Shown: positions 51,001-58,319 of the stretch, piece after piece | Numbering within the stretch: the first letter of the stretch is position 1 | Layout of the letters: the number at the start of each line of letters is the position of its first letter | Origin: Subsaxibacter sp. CAU 1640 | GTDB taxonomy: Bacteria > Bacteroidota > Bacteroidia > Flavobacteriales > Flavobacteriaceae | Assembly: GCF_023156585.1 (NCBI RefSeq) | Contig: NZ_JALNMI010000004.1 | Span: forward strand, 62,001 to 126,000 | Length of the DNA stretch: 64,000 nt | Direction of reading: 5' to 3' | The notes under the pieces: generated by a model | The model's database searches: none | Told to the model about the DNA's origin: nothing | Seen by the model: the letters and a program-made list of their open reading frames with translations, nothing else | Made by a program: the position numbers and the translations under genes

Positions 51001-51338
51001 AACAACCAATGGACAACTTTTATAGCAAGGCATTGTCGATTGAGAACAAAATCAAGGATATTAATGTTCAACTCTATGGAGATCCAATAAAAGCACAATT
51101 GGATATTGACCAACCACAAAGTCCAGCCAATCGATTGGGCACCATAGGTTACGAGCAAAAATATTCAACCTCAAAACCAACGCAAACGCATAGAGATAGC
51201 TATAATATTGCTAAAGAACAAATTAAATCCATAAAAATGGAGGTAGAGCATATTTCAAAAGTTGATATGAAGCAACTCGAAGAACAACTGATAAAAGCCG
51301 GTGCGCCATATACGCCAGGTCGAGGTTTGAGGGAATAA
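48057..51338 (+). CDS. Secreted BNR/sortilin-like beta-propeller protein, 1093 aa
   Basis: After a signal peptide (LFLILIFTLSICSLYSQ) come many Asp-box/BNR-like blades (SxDxGxTW variants: YKTTDGGITWNAV, HKSSDGGATWTKL, KSTNRGASWQKM, QITEDGGNTWRKV, KSSDKGRTWTNI), forming one or two propellers up to about residue 720. A helical C-terminal region follows, with EEREEKEPQLLF and a coiled stretch. VPS10/sortilin-like proteins of this size accompany metalloproteases in flavobacteria. ATG 48057 is chosen. Confidence 0.9.
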   Translation: MKKSTLFLILIFTLSICSLYSQKKNSKNEDKQALDTINISGLKWRSIGPALTSGRISDIAVNPNNPYEYYVASAAGGVWKTVNAGNEYTPIFDGEGSFSIGCVTIDPNNSNVVWVGTGENNNQRSVNYGDGVYKSTDAGVSWKNMGLKTSEHIGRIVVHPDNSDVVYVAAIGPLWSKGGERGLYKTTDGGITWNAVLTVDEHTGVNDVVMDPRNPEVLYASTFQRRRHVYTYVGGGPGSGLHKSSDGGATWTKLENGLPNTEIGRIGLDISPANPEIIYAIVEAANGKGGFFKSTNRGASWQKMSSHVTSGNYYQEIIADPIDENTIYSMDTWMSVSKDGGKTFNVVGEDYKHIDNHCMWIDPKNNKHWLVGSDGGVYETFDEGKHWDFKENIPVTQFYKVAVDNAEPFYNVYGGTQDNFSIGGPSRVMTDHGITNFDWFITNGGDGFESQVDPENPDIVYAQSQYGFLVRYDKKSGEAVGIQPKEREGENAYRWNWDAPLVASKHKSGRIYFAANKVFRSDDYGNSWQVISEDLSQQIDRNKLMVYDRVVSIDAVAKNGSTSPYGAVVALSESPIDENLIIAGTDDGLIQITEDGGNTWRKVYNISGAPTQSYVNNVHASRHDVNVIYAAFNHHKYGDFKPYLLKSSDKGRTWTNISGNLPERGSVYAFEEDPKNAELLFCGTEFSVYFSPNSGGRWKALSNGLPTILVRDIAIQERENDLVLGTFGRGFYVLDDYSSLRTIKNTPPKEKAMIYPIRTALIWEKSTPLGLPGKAFQGDNFYTLDNLNPEVMITYYYDEGHESLEDKRHKQEKELIKDKKSTPYPSYEQLKAEREEKEPQLLFAFKDANGAIVKKEIRPVSKGLQRFNWNLRFVPQNPVDFSSPSFYNPFDGKREGTLVAPGMYTVEMHLFQNGMSTVLYPATSFEVKALNNTVMPAENRADKVVFQKQIAALEADLEVCQFLIGEMNDKIKYIKEAIKLSEQPMDNFYSKALSIENKIKDINVQLYGDPIKAQLDIDQPQSPANRLGTIGYEQKYSTSKPTQTHRDSYNIAKEQIKSIKMEVEHISKVDMKQLEEQLIKAGAPYTPGRGLRE

Positions 51339-51456
51339 AAGGAAAAAGTACGATCAGGGATTAAAGAGTTCATACATAGATGAATAAGCTCTAAATTTGT
51401 GAATAGTTTAGCATTGTTTTGGCTTAATAGAAGGAATTATTTTGTATATTCAAACT

Positions 51457-52035
51457 ATGAAATATGCATTTTACATAGTATTGATGTTTATGGTTGTCGG
51501 CTGTGGAAATGGTAAGAATTATTCTGCACAAGAGGATGAGGCTTTTGAGCGATTGAGGCAGATAATTGATGATAAAAAACTTGAAATTAAATCTTATTTT
51601 GCAAGACCCATGGCTACCACAGCATTCATGCAGGTAGCAAACACCAATATTTTAGGACCAGGAAACACAGCTTCAAGCATTGATATTGCATCCAACTCAA
51701 ATGGCTTTAAAATAGATGGAGATACAATAAGTGGATATTTTCCTTATTACGGCGAACAACGATTTGGTGGAAGTTATCCAGGCACAAACCATCAAGGAAT
51801 AGAATTCAAAAGTGTGCCAAAGGATTATAAAGTCTCTGTTAATGAATCAAAGCACGTAGTAAATGTTCGGTTTAATATTGAGGATCAATTCCGAAGTAAT
51901 GAAACTTATGACATTTTTATTACATTATATCCGAATAAAAGAAGCAACATTCAAATTAATTCTTCACACAGAACACCAATTGAATTTACCGGGACAATGA
52001 AAGTATTACGAGAGGATAAGGTTACCGTTAAATAA
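51457..52035 (+). CDS. DUF4251 lipoprotein, 192 aa
   Basis: A lipoprotein signal (MKYAFYIVLMFMVVGCGNG, lipobox VVGC) precedes a DUF4251 domain: the helix KKLEIKSYFARPM, then NTASSIDIASNSNGFKIDGD and GYFPYYGEQRFGGSYPG. The family is found only in Bacteroidota and has no known function. ATG 51457 is used. It is a single gene, with an unpromising 640-bp region following. Confidence 0.9.
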   Translation: MKYAFYIVLMFMVVGCGNGKNYSAQEDEAFERLRQIIDDKKLEIKSYFARPMATTAFMQVANTNILGPGNTASSIDIASNSNGFKIDGDTISGYFPYYGEQRFGGSYPGTNHQGIEFKSVPKDYKVSVNESKHVVNVRFNIEDQFRSNETYDIFITLYPNKRSNIQINSSHRTPIEFTGTMKVLREDKVTVK

Positions 52036-52127
52036 ACTTGTTTTCACAAAATTCTATTTTACATAATATAAATTATAAGACAATGTAAAATATACTATTA
52101 TCTGTACTTTAAATGGTTCAGACCACA

Positions 52128-52386
52128 TCGTCACACTCTACGGCTTCAATATAACAAGCATACCCATCCCAAAGATCTGAATTGAAAATACCGACGTTTC
52201 GTTCAGCTTTAATTAAATTTCTTGTTGCCGATATTACACTTTCAAACCTATGGATATCTTGATCGATATATGTCACATAATATTCACGCAGACTATGGTA
52301 ATGTCACGCGAAGGTTTTTTTGTATTTAAATGTGAATAGTATCGCTGTTCTACCCATTTTATATTTAATTGTAATTCTTTCAACAT
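52128..52386 (-). pseudogene. Frameshifted ORF, unrecognised
   Basis: Read on the minus strand from ATG 52386, preceded by GGAAGGGACAG, the frame encodes MLKELQLNIKWVEQRYYSHL and on to about residue 30, where a one-base shift near the codons for PSRDIT is needed. The second frame then runs SLREYYVTYIDQDIHRFESV to TGA 52128-52130. Together they would make about 86 residues. It is a decayed gene or a sequencing error. Confidence 0.45.
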
Positions 52387-52409
52387 TCTGTCCCTTCCTG
52401 TGCGCTTAT

Positions 52410-52586
52410 TTATGAAAACTTTCTTTTTTGGCGTCTCCAAATCACATAGAAAACGATCATCAAGATGGGTAGAATTATAAAGACCAAAACATCGAATAAA
52501 CTGGTGATATCAATAGGATTATTGTCATCCGGATTTTGAGTGCCAGGTGGCAATTGAATTAGAAACAAGTGTATTATATTAAGCAT
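52410..52586 (-). CDS. Small membrane protein, 58 aa
   Basis: ATG 52586 (or the adjacent in-frame ATG 52589) to TAA 52410-52412. The sequence has QLPPGTQNPDDNNPIDITSL before one hydrophobic helix (LFDVLVFIILPILMIVFYVIW) and the basic tail RRQKRKFS. The same layout (short Pro/Asn-rich head, one span, basic end) is a frequent small Flavobacteriaceae protein without a firm function. Confidence 0.6.
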   Translation of the reverse strand: MLNIIHLFLIQLPPGTQNPDDNNPIDITSLFDVLVFIILPILMIVFYVIWRRQKRKFS

Positions 52587-52629
52587 CATTAAAAAGTTTT
52601 AAGATTAATCTGAATGTATAAAATACAAA

Positions 52630-52656
52630 AAAACCATCTAAAATTTAGATGGTTTT
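52630..52656. terminator. Intrinsic terminator
   Basis: AAAACCATCTAAA (52630-52642) and TTTAGATGGTTTT (52644-52656) form a near-continuous palindrome, 21 nt beyond the stop of the cold-shock gene. Confidence 0.75.
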
Positions 52657-52677
52657 GGGTTTAAATATGTGCTAATT

Positions 52678-52923
52678 TTAAGTAAGTTTGACGTTTATCG
52701 CAACAGGTCCTTTTTCTCCATCTGCAATGTCAAACTTTACATGGTCATCATCCTTTATGGGTTGAAGCAATTGCGACTCGTGCACAAAAACACGTCTTTC
52801 TCTGGAGTTTTTGATCTGAATATATCCAAAGCTGAATTTCTTGCTAAAAAAATTGACAATTCCTTCTAAATTGATGGTTTGTTTATATAAATCAGTTGAT
52901 TTTATTCTTCTTTTCGTTGACAT
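52678..52923 (-). CDS. Divergent cold-shock domain protein, 81 aa
   Basis: Start at ATG 52923 (MSTKRRIKST). The fold reads GIVNFFSKKFSFGYIQI, where RNP1 KGFGFI is replaced by FSFGYI, then RRVFVHESQLLQ for RNP2 and closing DIADGEKGPVAINVKL. The family binds RNA or ssDNA; the altered RNP1 and basic N-terminal arm imply changed specificity. Confidence 0.85.
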   Translation of the reverse strand: MSTKRRIKSTDLYKQTINLEGIVNFFSKKFSFGYIQIKNSRERRVFVHESQLLQPIKDDDHVKFDIADGEKGPVAINVKLT

Positions 52924-53035
52924 AAAAGTTAATTTATTGGTTTCTATATATACGAAAAGCATCAAAAGCAAAGACTTTTAAGGTGTGGTAAAGTATTGTT
53001 AAATTAATTCGACATCAACTTATACTCTTCAAACA

Positions 53036-53072
53036 AAAAACCAGAAAATAACTGGTTGTCTTCTGGTTTTTA
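53036..53072 (-). terminator. Intrinsic terminator
   Basis: AAAACCAGAA (53037-53046) pairs with TTCTGGTTTT (53061-53070), 25 nt beyond the stop of the dioxygenase-like gene. Confidence 0.65.
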
Positions 53073-53096
53073 GATATAAATAAAATGTTATTTAGA

Positions 53097-53714
53097 TCAT
53101 TTTGTGTATTCAGATTTGTCTGCTTCTAAAACGATATCTTTAGTTGTAACAAACAGATCATTTTGCTCTTCCACTATCAGAATATTGTCAATTCCTTTTT
53201 TAGCTAATCTCTTTCTGCAGGATTTGCTCAAAAAAGGATCATTATCAAAAAGAAAGGCTTCCAAGGCATATTCTTCCTTTCCTGGTTCTTTGATAGTTGG
53301 GTGAATGTGTTTCAATTCTCTGTTTCTTGTAAAATTTCCAGGAATGAATGTGTAGAACGTATATTTTCCATCAGCATCTGTTTTGACCCAACCTCTGTGA
53401 TGAATATAGCGTTTGTCATTTTTCTTTCTTAAATCATAAAATCCATTTTCATCTGGTTGTGAAATGTAGATGATAACATCTTTTGCAGGTGTTACACCGT
53501 CGCTTTGATAGACCGTTCCTGTAATCTTCAGTTTGTCTTGTTTTGAAGCAAAATCTGGAATACTGTCAGTATTATTCAGTTGCTTTTCTGAATAATCATA
53601 TAAGGCGTGACGCTCTAAATAATCTTCTGTAGTACTCAATTCTTGAGCAATGATACTGGAAGCAGAAGTCATCAAAATTGCGATAAAGCAGATAAAGTTT
53701 TTTAGATTTTTCAT
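53097..53714 (-). CDS. Intradiol ring-cleavage dioxygenase-like secreted protein
   Basis: A signal peptide (ICFIAILMTSASSIIAQ) is followed by the intradiol beta-sandwich: ITGTVYQSDGVTPAKDVIIY, SQPDENGFYDL, WVKTDADGKYTFYTFIPG and KHIHPTI. The family's iron ligands are two Tyr and two His. Here the HIH pair and the Tyr in GFYD are present, but the usual second Tyr position (PG-x-Y) reads PGNF. Either the site differs or the protein is not a catalytic dioxygenase. Length 205. Confidence 0.75.
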   Translation of the reverse strand: MKNLKNFICFIAILMTSASSIIAQELSTTEDYLERHALYDYSEKQLNNTDSIPDFASKQDKLKITGTVYQSDGVTPAKDVIIYISQPDENGFYDLRKKNDKRYIHHRGWVKTDADGKYTFYTFIPGNFTRNRELKHIHPTIKEPGKEEYALEAFLFDNDPFLSKSCRKRLAKKGIDNILIVEEQNDLFVTTKDIVLEADKSEYTK

Positions 53715-53852
53715 AGGACTTTTATTATTAATCAGTTTAAAACTAAATATTTAAGTCCGACAGGTCTAAAAAAACTTATAAAGTCAAAAAAACTACGATA
53801 AAGTGAAATTTATGGTCAAATTCTTCGATGAAAACCTATTTTGATTTTGCTG

Positions 53853-54413
53853 TTATTTTGCAGAATTTAACTCAATTTTGAAGGCCACATCCCATTTTTC
53901 AGAGTTATCAGGATTGAATTTTCTTTTCAATACGGTCAAATGATTTACGCCAAATGAAGCACTATATGTTTGGTGTTTAAAATAATTCCAATTGCGCTGA
54001 AATTGATCGATGTCATCAGGTTTTGCAATCGTAATATGAGGATGAGTTATAAATGGAGTTAGACGCTTTGAAAACTTCAAGCGCTTTCTAAAAATCTCAA
54101 CTAAAAATTTTTGAAGAGCTATGATTTCTTCCCTATTATGCTCAAGATATATGACATTGGTACTTTCAAAAATTTTAAAATTGTTAATATTCACAGTGAA
54201 TACTTTCATCCAAGCGCTGTATAAGGAAAGTTCTTTCTTCAGAATTTCTTCGAAAGATTCATCAGCAACAACCCTTATCATCGTAATATGGGGTTTTGAA
54301 TTTACATATTTAGCATAGCCAAATTTAGTTTTAGATTCTCTTTTGATTCTTTGTATCTCATTACTAACCTTTTCACAAGGTTCAATTATTATAAAAAATT
54401 CAAAAAGCATCAT
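53853..54413 (-). CDS. 2'-5' RNA ligase family (2H phosphoesterase) protein
   Basis: Two HxT/S motifs of the 2H superfamily: KPHITMIRVV near residue 40 and HPHITIAKP near 125. The ligT-like proteins open or close 2',3'-cyclic or 2'-5' phosphodiesters; the real substrate is unknown. The start (MMLFEFFIIIEP) is 3 nt after the EamA stop, so both genes form an operon. Confidence 0.82.
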   Translation of the reverse strand: MMLFEFFIIIEPCEKVSNEIQRIKRESKTKFGYAKYVNSKPHITMIRVVADESFEEILKKELSLYSAWMKVFTVNINNFKIFESTNVIYLEHNREEIIALQKFLVEIFRKRLKFSKRLTPFITHPHITIAKPDDIDQFQRNWNYFKHQTYSASFGVNHLTVLKRKFNPDNSEKWDVAFKIELNSAK

Positions 54414-54416
54414 TTA

Positions 54417-55328
54417 CTATTTTCGGAATCTATTAAAGATAATAAATTTTTTCTTCGTGTTAATGAAATAAACACCAGTCAACAGAATGATTGCAGCAAT
54501 GATGGACTGTGTGGTAATCAACTCATCGAGAAAATACCAACCCAGAAGTAGCGCTATAATAGGATTGACATATGTGGAAGTGGCCACTTTTTCTGGAGAG
54601 ACTATTCGTAACAAATAATTGAATGCAGTGAAGGCTACAATGCTTCCAAAAAGAATGAGCAAAACCATAGACCAAAGTACGTCATTGCTCCACGTGTTTG
54701 GTGCAGACCATTCTTCGCCAAAAACCATACTAGCCGTGAACAACATCATCCCTCCCATCACCATTTGATAGCCAGTGTTGATGAAAAAGTTGGAAGGTAA
54801 ATCTGCCTTACCGACAAAGAGACTGCCATAAGCCCAACTGACCATACAGGCAAAAATCATTACCATTCCTATAATGCTTCCTTCCTTATTAATGACTTGT
54901 TTTTGGCTTACCAACAAATAGATGCCAACAATGCCCAGAATAACGCCTATGATAGACATTGGCTGGATTTTCTTTCCTTGCAAAATTTTCATCAATATCA
55001 AAACCACTAATGGCTGTGCTGAAATTTCCAAGGCGGCAAAACCACTATCGACATATTTTAATGCCCACACCACCACTCCATTTCCGAAAGTCAAGAATAA
55101 AAAGCCTGCAATGGCTGTATTGATGAGTTGCTTTTTCGTTATGGCCAATGAAAGACCCATCAATTTTGCAATCAAAAAGATGAGGCATCCAGCAGTTGTG
55201 AATCGAATCGAAGCCAACATAAAAGGAGGCAATTCTGTAACCGCAATTTTATTCAGAAGATACGTTGAGCCCCAAATCACATAGATTGAAAAGAACGAAA
55301 GAACGATAAGAGCGGTGTTGCGTTGCAA
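54417..55328 (-). CDS. EamA/DMT family transporter
   Basis: A 303-residue drug/metabolite transporter with ten spans and the two EamA repeats (IYVIWGSTYLLNKIA at the start; SWAYGSLFVGKA in the second). An exporter or permease of unknown substrate, unlike the RarD-type gene at 20364. The first residues (MQRNTALIVLSFFS) fit a usual start. Confidence 0.88.
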   Translation of the reverse strand: MQRNTALIVLSFFSIYVIWGSTYLLNKIAVTELPPFMLASIRFTTAGCLIFLIAKLMGLSLAITKKQLINTAIAGFLFLTFGNGVVVWALKYVDSGFAALEISAQPLVVLILMKILQGKKIQPMSIIGVILGIVGIYLLVSQKQVINKEGSIIGMVMIFACMVSWAYGSLFVGKADLPSNFFINTGYQMVMGGMMLFTASMVFGEEWSAPNTWSNDVLWSMVLLILFGSIVAFTAFNYLLRIVSPEKVATSTYVNPIIALLLGWYFLDELITTQSIIAAIILLTGVYFINTKKKFIIFNRFRK

Positions 55329-55503
55329 AAGATTAAGATTGGTTTTTCAGTTGTAAAATTAAGCATTTAATGCTTCTGCTTGCCTATTTAAGATTTTATA
55401 ATATTGAGTTAAAAACGTTAAAAAAATCTAAAATTTAACAATTTGAACATCTTAAAGGTTTTTACATCCGTAGTTATAGAAAACCATTTAAACTATAATA
55501 ATT

Positions 55504-56337
55504 ATGAAAAAACTTTCAATAACACTTTTAGCAGTCGTTTTATTATCATCTTGTGTTTCTAAAAAGAAATACGTGGCGTTAGAAACCGAAAATGGACAGT
55601 TAAAAAGTGAACTGACCAAAACGAAAGTCGAAAAAGAAGATCTTGAGGCAAAATTTAGTGCCATTCAAGCAAGAGTAGACCAATACAATAAAAAAATCAA
55701 CTCTCTTACAGAAGAAAACAACGCCAAATTGGTACAAGCCGATGGAACAGTGATCTCTGAAAACACTAAAAAGAACATGAGAGAAACTTTAAAGAAAGTT
55801 CCACCAGCTTATTTTGTAAACGTGAAAACGTTGAAAGATTCGATGAATTTGGCAGTTTCTTATAATCTTAAAAATTCAATGGACACTACTAGTCTAGAAG
55901 AAGATGAAGATATCGCCATTGATATTAATGAAACAGTAGTTATGATTTCAATTTCTGATAAAATGTTGTTCAATTCTGCTAGCTATAAAGTGAGCAGCAA
56001 AGCAAATGATATTTTACAGAAAATTGCCAATGTGATCAATTCTGAACCAAGCGTTGAAGTGATGGTAGAAGGTCATACAGATTCAAAAAGCATCCGTACC
56101 TCGAGTATTGCTGATAACTGGGATTTGAGTGTATTGCGTGCCACTTCGGTAGTTCGTAAACTACAAGATGACTACAATGTAGCTCCAGAAAAATTGATTG
56201 CTGCTGGTAGAAGTTTTTACCATCCATTGGCAGAAAATGATACAAAAGAAAATAGAGCCACTAACAGAAGAACGCGTATTGTGATTCTTCCTAACATTGA
56301 TAAATTCTTTGCATTAATGGCTTCAAATGAACAATAA
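55504..56337 (+). CDS. OmpA-family peptidoglycan-binding lipoprotein
   Basis: The lipoprotein signal LLAVVLLSSC is followed by a coiled coil (about residues 25-80), a middle region, and a C-terminal OmpA domain: NSASYKVSSKANDILQKIA and the peptidoglycan-binding VMVEGHTDSKSIRT ... NWDLSVLRATSVVRKL ... NRRTRIVILP. It links envelope to cell wall. An intrinsic terminator follows. Confidence 0.92.
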   Translation: MKKLSITLLAVVLLSSCVSKKKYVALETENGQLKSELTKTKVEKEDLEAKFSAIQARVDQYNKKINSLTEENNAKLVQADGTVISENTKKNMRETLKKVPPAYFVNVKTLKDSMNLAVSYNLKNSMDTTSLEEDEDIAIDINETVVMISISDKMLFNSASYKVSSKANDILQKIANVINSEPSVEVMVEGHTDSKSIRTSSIADNWDLSVLRATSVVRKLQDDYNVAPEKLIAAGRSFYHPLAENDTKENRATNRRTRIVILPNIDKFFALMASNEQ

Positions 56338-56365
56338 TTTATTTGAACGAATTAATTAATCCGAG

Positions 56366-56397
56366 AAAAGACTGTTTGTTTCAAGCAGTCTTTTTTT
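56366..56397 (+). terminator. Intrinsic terminator
   Basis: AAAGACTG (from 56368) and GCAGTCTTT (from 56385) form the stem, followed by a run of T to 56398. Confidence 0.75.
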
Positions 56398-56467
56398 TGG
56401 TTTTACTATTAAATTTTCAATCCAAATTATTTATACCTTCGTTTAATTTATTTCGCTATTCAAAACC

Positions 56468-57763
56468 TTGAAAAAAACATCTTCATTCAGTAAAAAATTT
56501 CTCTTTGTGTCACGTTGGGGAGAAATCTTGGACACAGCATATGCGGCATTGTCAGAAGGAAACGACGTCAAATTATACATTGAAGACAAACATTGTCGAG
56601 AAATTGGCACTGGCTTTATCAAGAAAGTTAAGGATTGGAAAAAGCAGATTGACTGGGCAGATGTCATCATTTTCGATTATACCGGTTATGGCAAGGTTTG
56701 TAATGAATTAAGAGCTTCTGGAAAGCTGGTGATTGGTGGCAATGAATACACAGATTCATTGGAGCTCGATAGAAATTTTGGTCAGAATGAATTGAAGAAG
56801 CATAAAATAAAAACGCTTCCTTATAAAGAGTTTGTCAATTTTCAGGATGCCATTGAGTATGTTCAGAAAAATCCGGATGCATATGTCATTAAACCTTCTG
56901 GAGAAACCCAAGAATTGAAGCAACTTCTATTTGTAGGTAGTGATGACGAAGGTTTGGATGTTATTAGGGTTTTAAAAGCCTATGATAAATCTTGGGGAAA
57001 TGATTTTGGCAACTTTCAACTTCAGAAAAAGGTCAAAGGCGTTGAGATTTCTGTTGCGGCATTTTTCAACGGAAAGGAATTTCTTCGACCGCTAAATATC
57101 ACATTTGAGCACAAAAAACTATTCCCGAAGGAATTAGGTGTTTCTACTGGCGAAATGGGTTCAAGTATGTTTTGGGTGCACGACTCCCCTATTTTTGATG
57201 CCACGCTTAAAAAGTTTGAAGCCACCTTGGCAAAAACCAATTTCGTTGGACATATAGATATCAACTGTATCGTTAATGGCAACGGAATTTATCCATTGGA
57301 ATTTACTTCGCGTTTCGGCTATCCGCAGATATTCATTCAGCGAGCAGGTATTTTGGAACCTATTGGGCAACTTCTTTATAAGATTGCTAAAGGCGAAAGT
57401 TTTAAAATCAATACCAAAAAGGGTTTTCAGGTTGGTGCTTTTATTGTGGTGCCTCCTTTTCCGTATGATGACAAAAAAGCGTTCGAATTGTTTTCAAAAG
57501 ATGCTGTAGTGGTTTTTAGAAAAGATATGAAAGAAGGCATCCATCCGATGCATCTCAAGAAAATTAATGATGAATGGCTCATTACCGGAAATACTGGAAT
57601 TGCCCTTTTGGTGACAGGAACTGGACTGTCTATGAAAGACGCTCAAAAAATGATGTATAATCGCATCAGTGCTATTATCGTCAACAACGGTTATTATCGC
57701 ACGGACATTGGAGATCGCTGGTTTGAGGATTCTGACAAACTATTTTCTTGGGGATTGCTGTAA
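56468..57763 (+). CDS. PurD-like ATP-grasp ligase
   Basis: It starts at TTG 56468. ATP-grasp features run in order: YVIKPSGETQELKQLLF, FQLQKKVKGVEISVAAFFNG, and the metal/ATP site HIDINCIVNGNGIYPLEFTSRFGYPQ near 260-285. It resembles phosphoribosylglycinamide synthetase (GARS/PurD), but lacks a GxGxRE-type N-terminus and is probably a different amide ligase. It is followed after 11 nt by a GNAT gene, suggesting paired modification of one small molecule. Confidence 0.78.
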   Translation: MKKTSSFSKKFLFVSRWGEILDTAYAALSEGNDVKLYIEDKHCREIGTGFIKKVKDWKKQIDWADVIIFDYTGYGKVCNELRASGKLVIGGNEYTDSLELDRNFGQNELKKHKIKTLPYKEFVNFQDAIEYVQKNPDAYVIKPSGETQELKQLLFVGSDDEGLDVIRVLKAYDKSWGNDFGNFQLQKKVKGVEISVAAFFNGKEFLRPLNITFEHKKLFPKELGVSTGEMGSSMFWVHDSPIFDATLKKFEATLAKTNFVGHIDINCIVNGNGIYPLEFTSRFGYPQIFIQRAGILEPIGQLLYKIAKGESFKINTKKGFQVGAFIVVPPFPYDDKKAFELFSKDAVVVFRKDMKEGIHPMHLKKINDEWLITGNTGIALLVTGTGLSMKDAQKMMYNRISAIIVNNGYYRTDIGDRWFEDSDKLFSWGLL

Positions 57764-57774
57764 TATTATATTAA

Positions 57775-58239
57775 GTGGAAACAACTTTCAGTTTACTTAA
57801 CTCAAATGATTCGAAGCAGTTTTTTGACATTCTTCCGAAAGATTGGCAAGATGAGATTGTTCCCTTTTGGGATAATTATAGAGTTGATTCCAAAATATAT
57901 GTTATTAAGGAAGATGAACAAATCATTGGTGGAGGCGTCGTTTTTTCTACCTGCCCACCAGATGTTGACTATTATAAAAAGGAAGCACAACAGTGGTTTG
58001 ATAAGAATTTTCATTATTTAGGATTTATCTGGATTGATAAAAATAAACGCAATAGAAATCTTGGTTCTTACTGGCTTTACGAATTGAAAAAAGCATACCC
58101 AAATCAAAAGTATTGGTTATTGATTGAAGAAGAACATCTTCATCGGTTTTATCAAAAAAATGGATTTGTTTTAGATAAAATGATTGTGAATAACGGAACA
58201 CCAGAATGGTTATACACTTTTGAATCTGCTCAATTTTAA
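57775..58239 (+). CDS. GNAT-family N-acetyltransferase, 154 aa
   Basis: Starts at GTG 57775. The acetyl-CoA site is in IDKNKRNRNLGSYWLYELKK (Q/RxxGxG variant), with a C-terminal RFYQKNGFVLDKMIV typical of the fold. The substrate is unknown. It is 11 nt after the ATP-grasp gene and likely co-transcribed; no terminator separates them. Confidence 0.82.
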   Translation: METTFSLLNSNDSKQFFDILPKDWQDEIVPFWDNYRVDSKIYVIKEDEQIIGGGVVFSTCPPDVDYYKKEAQQWFDKNFHYLGFIWIDKNKRNRNLGSYWLYELKKAYPNQKYWLLIEEEHLHRFYQKNGFVLDKMIVNNGTPEWLYTFESAQF

Positions 58240-58283
58240 GGCAATAAAATCCAATGGAATAGCATTAATCGGCCATACTTTTT

Positions 58284-58291
58284 TACATTTG
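58284..58291 (+). promoter_or_regulatory. Candidate TAnnTTTG promoter
   Basis: TACATTTG, 29 nt before ATG 58320 of the haloperoxidase-like gene. Confidence 0.45.
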
Positions 58292-58319
58292 TGTATTCAT
58301 CAATAAAATTGCTACATCC

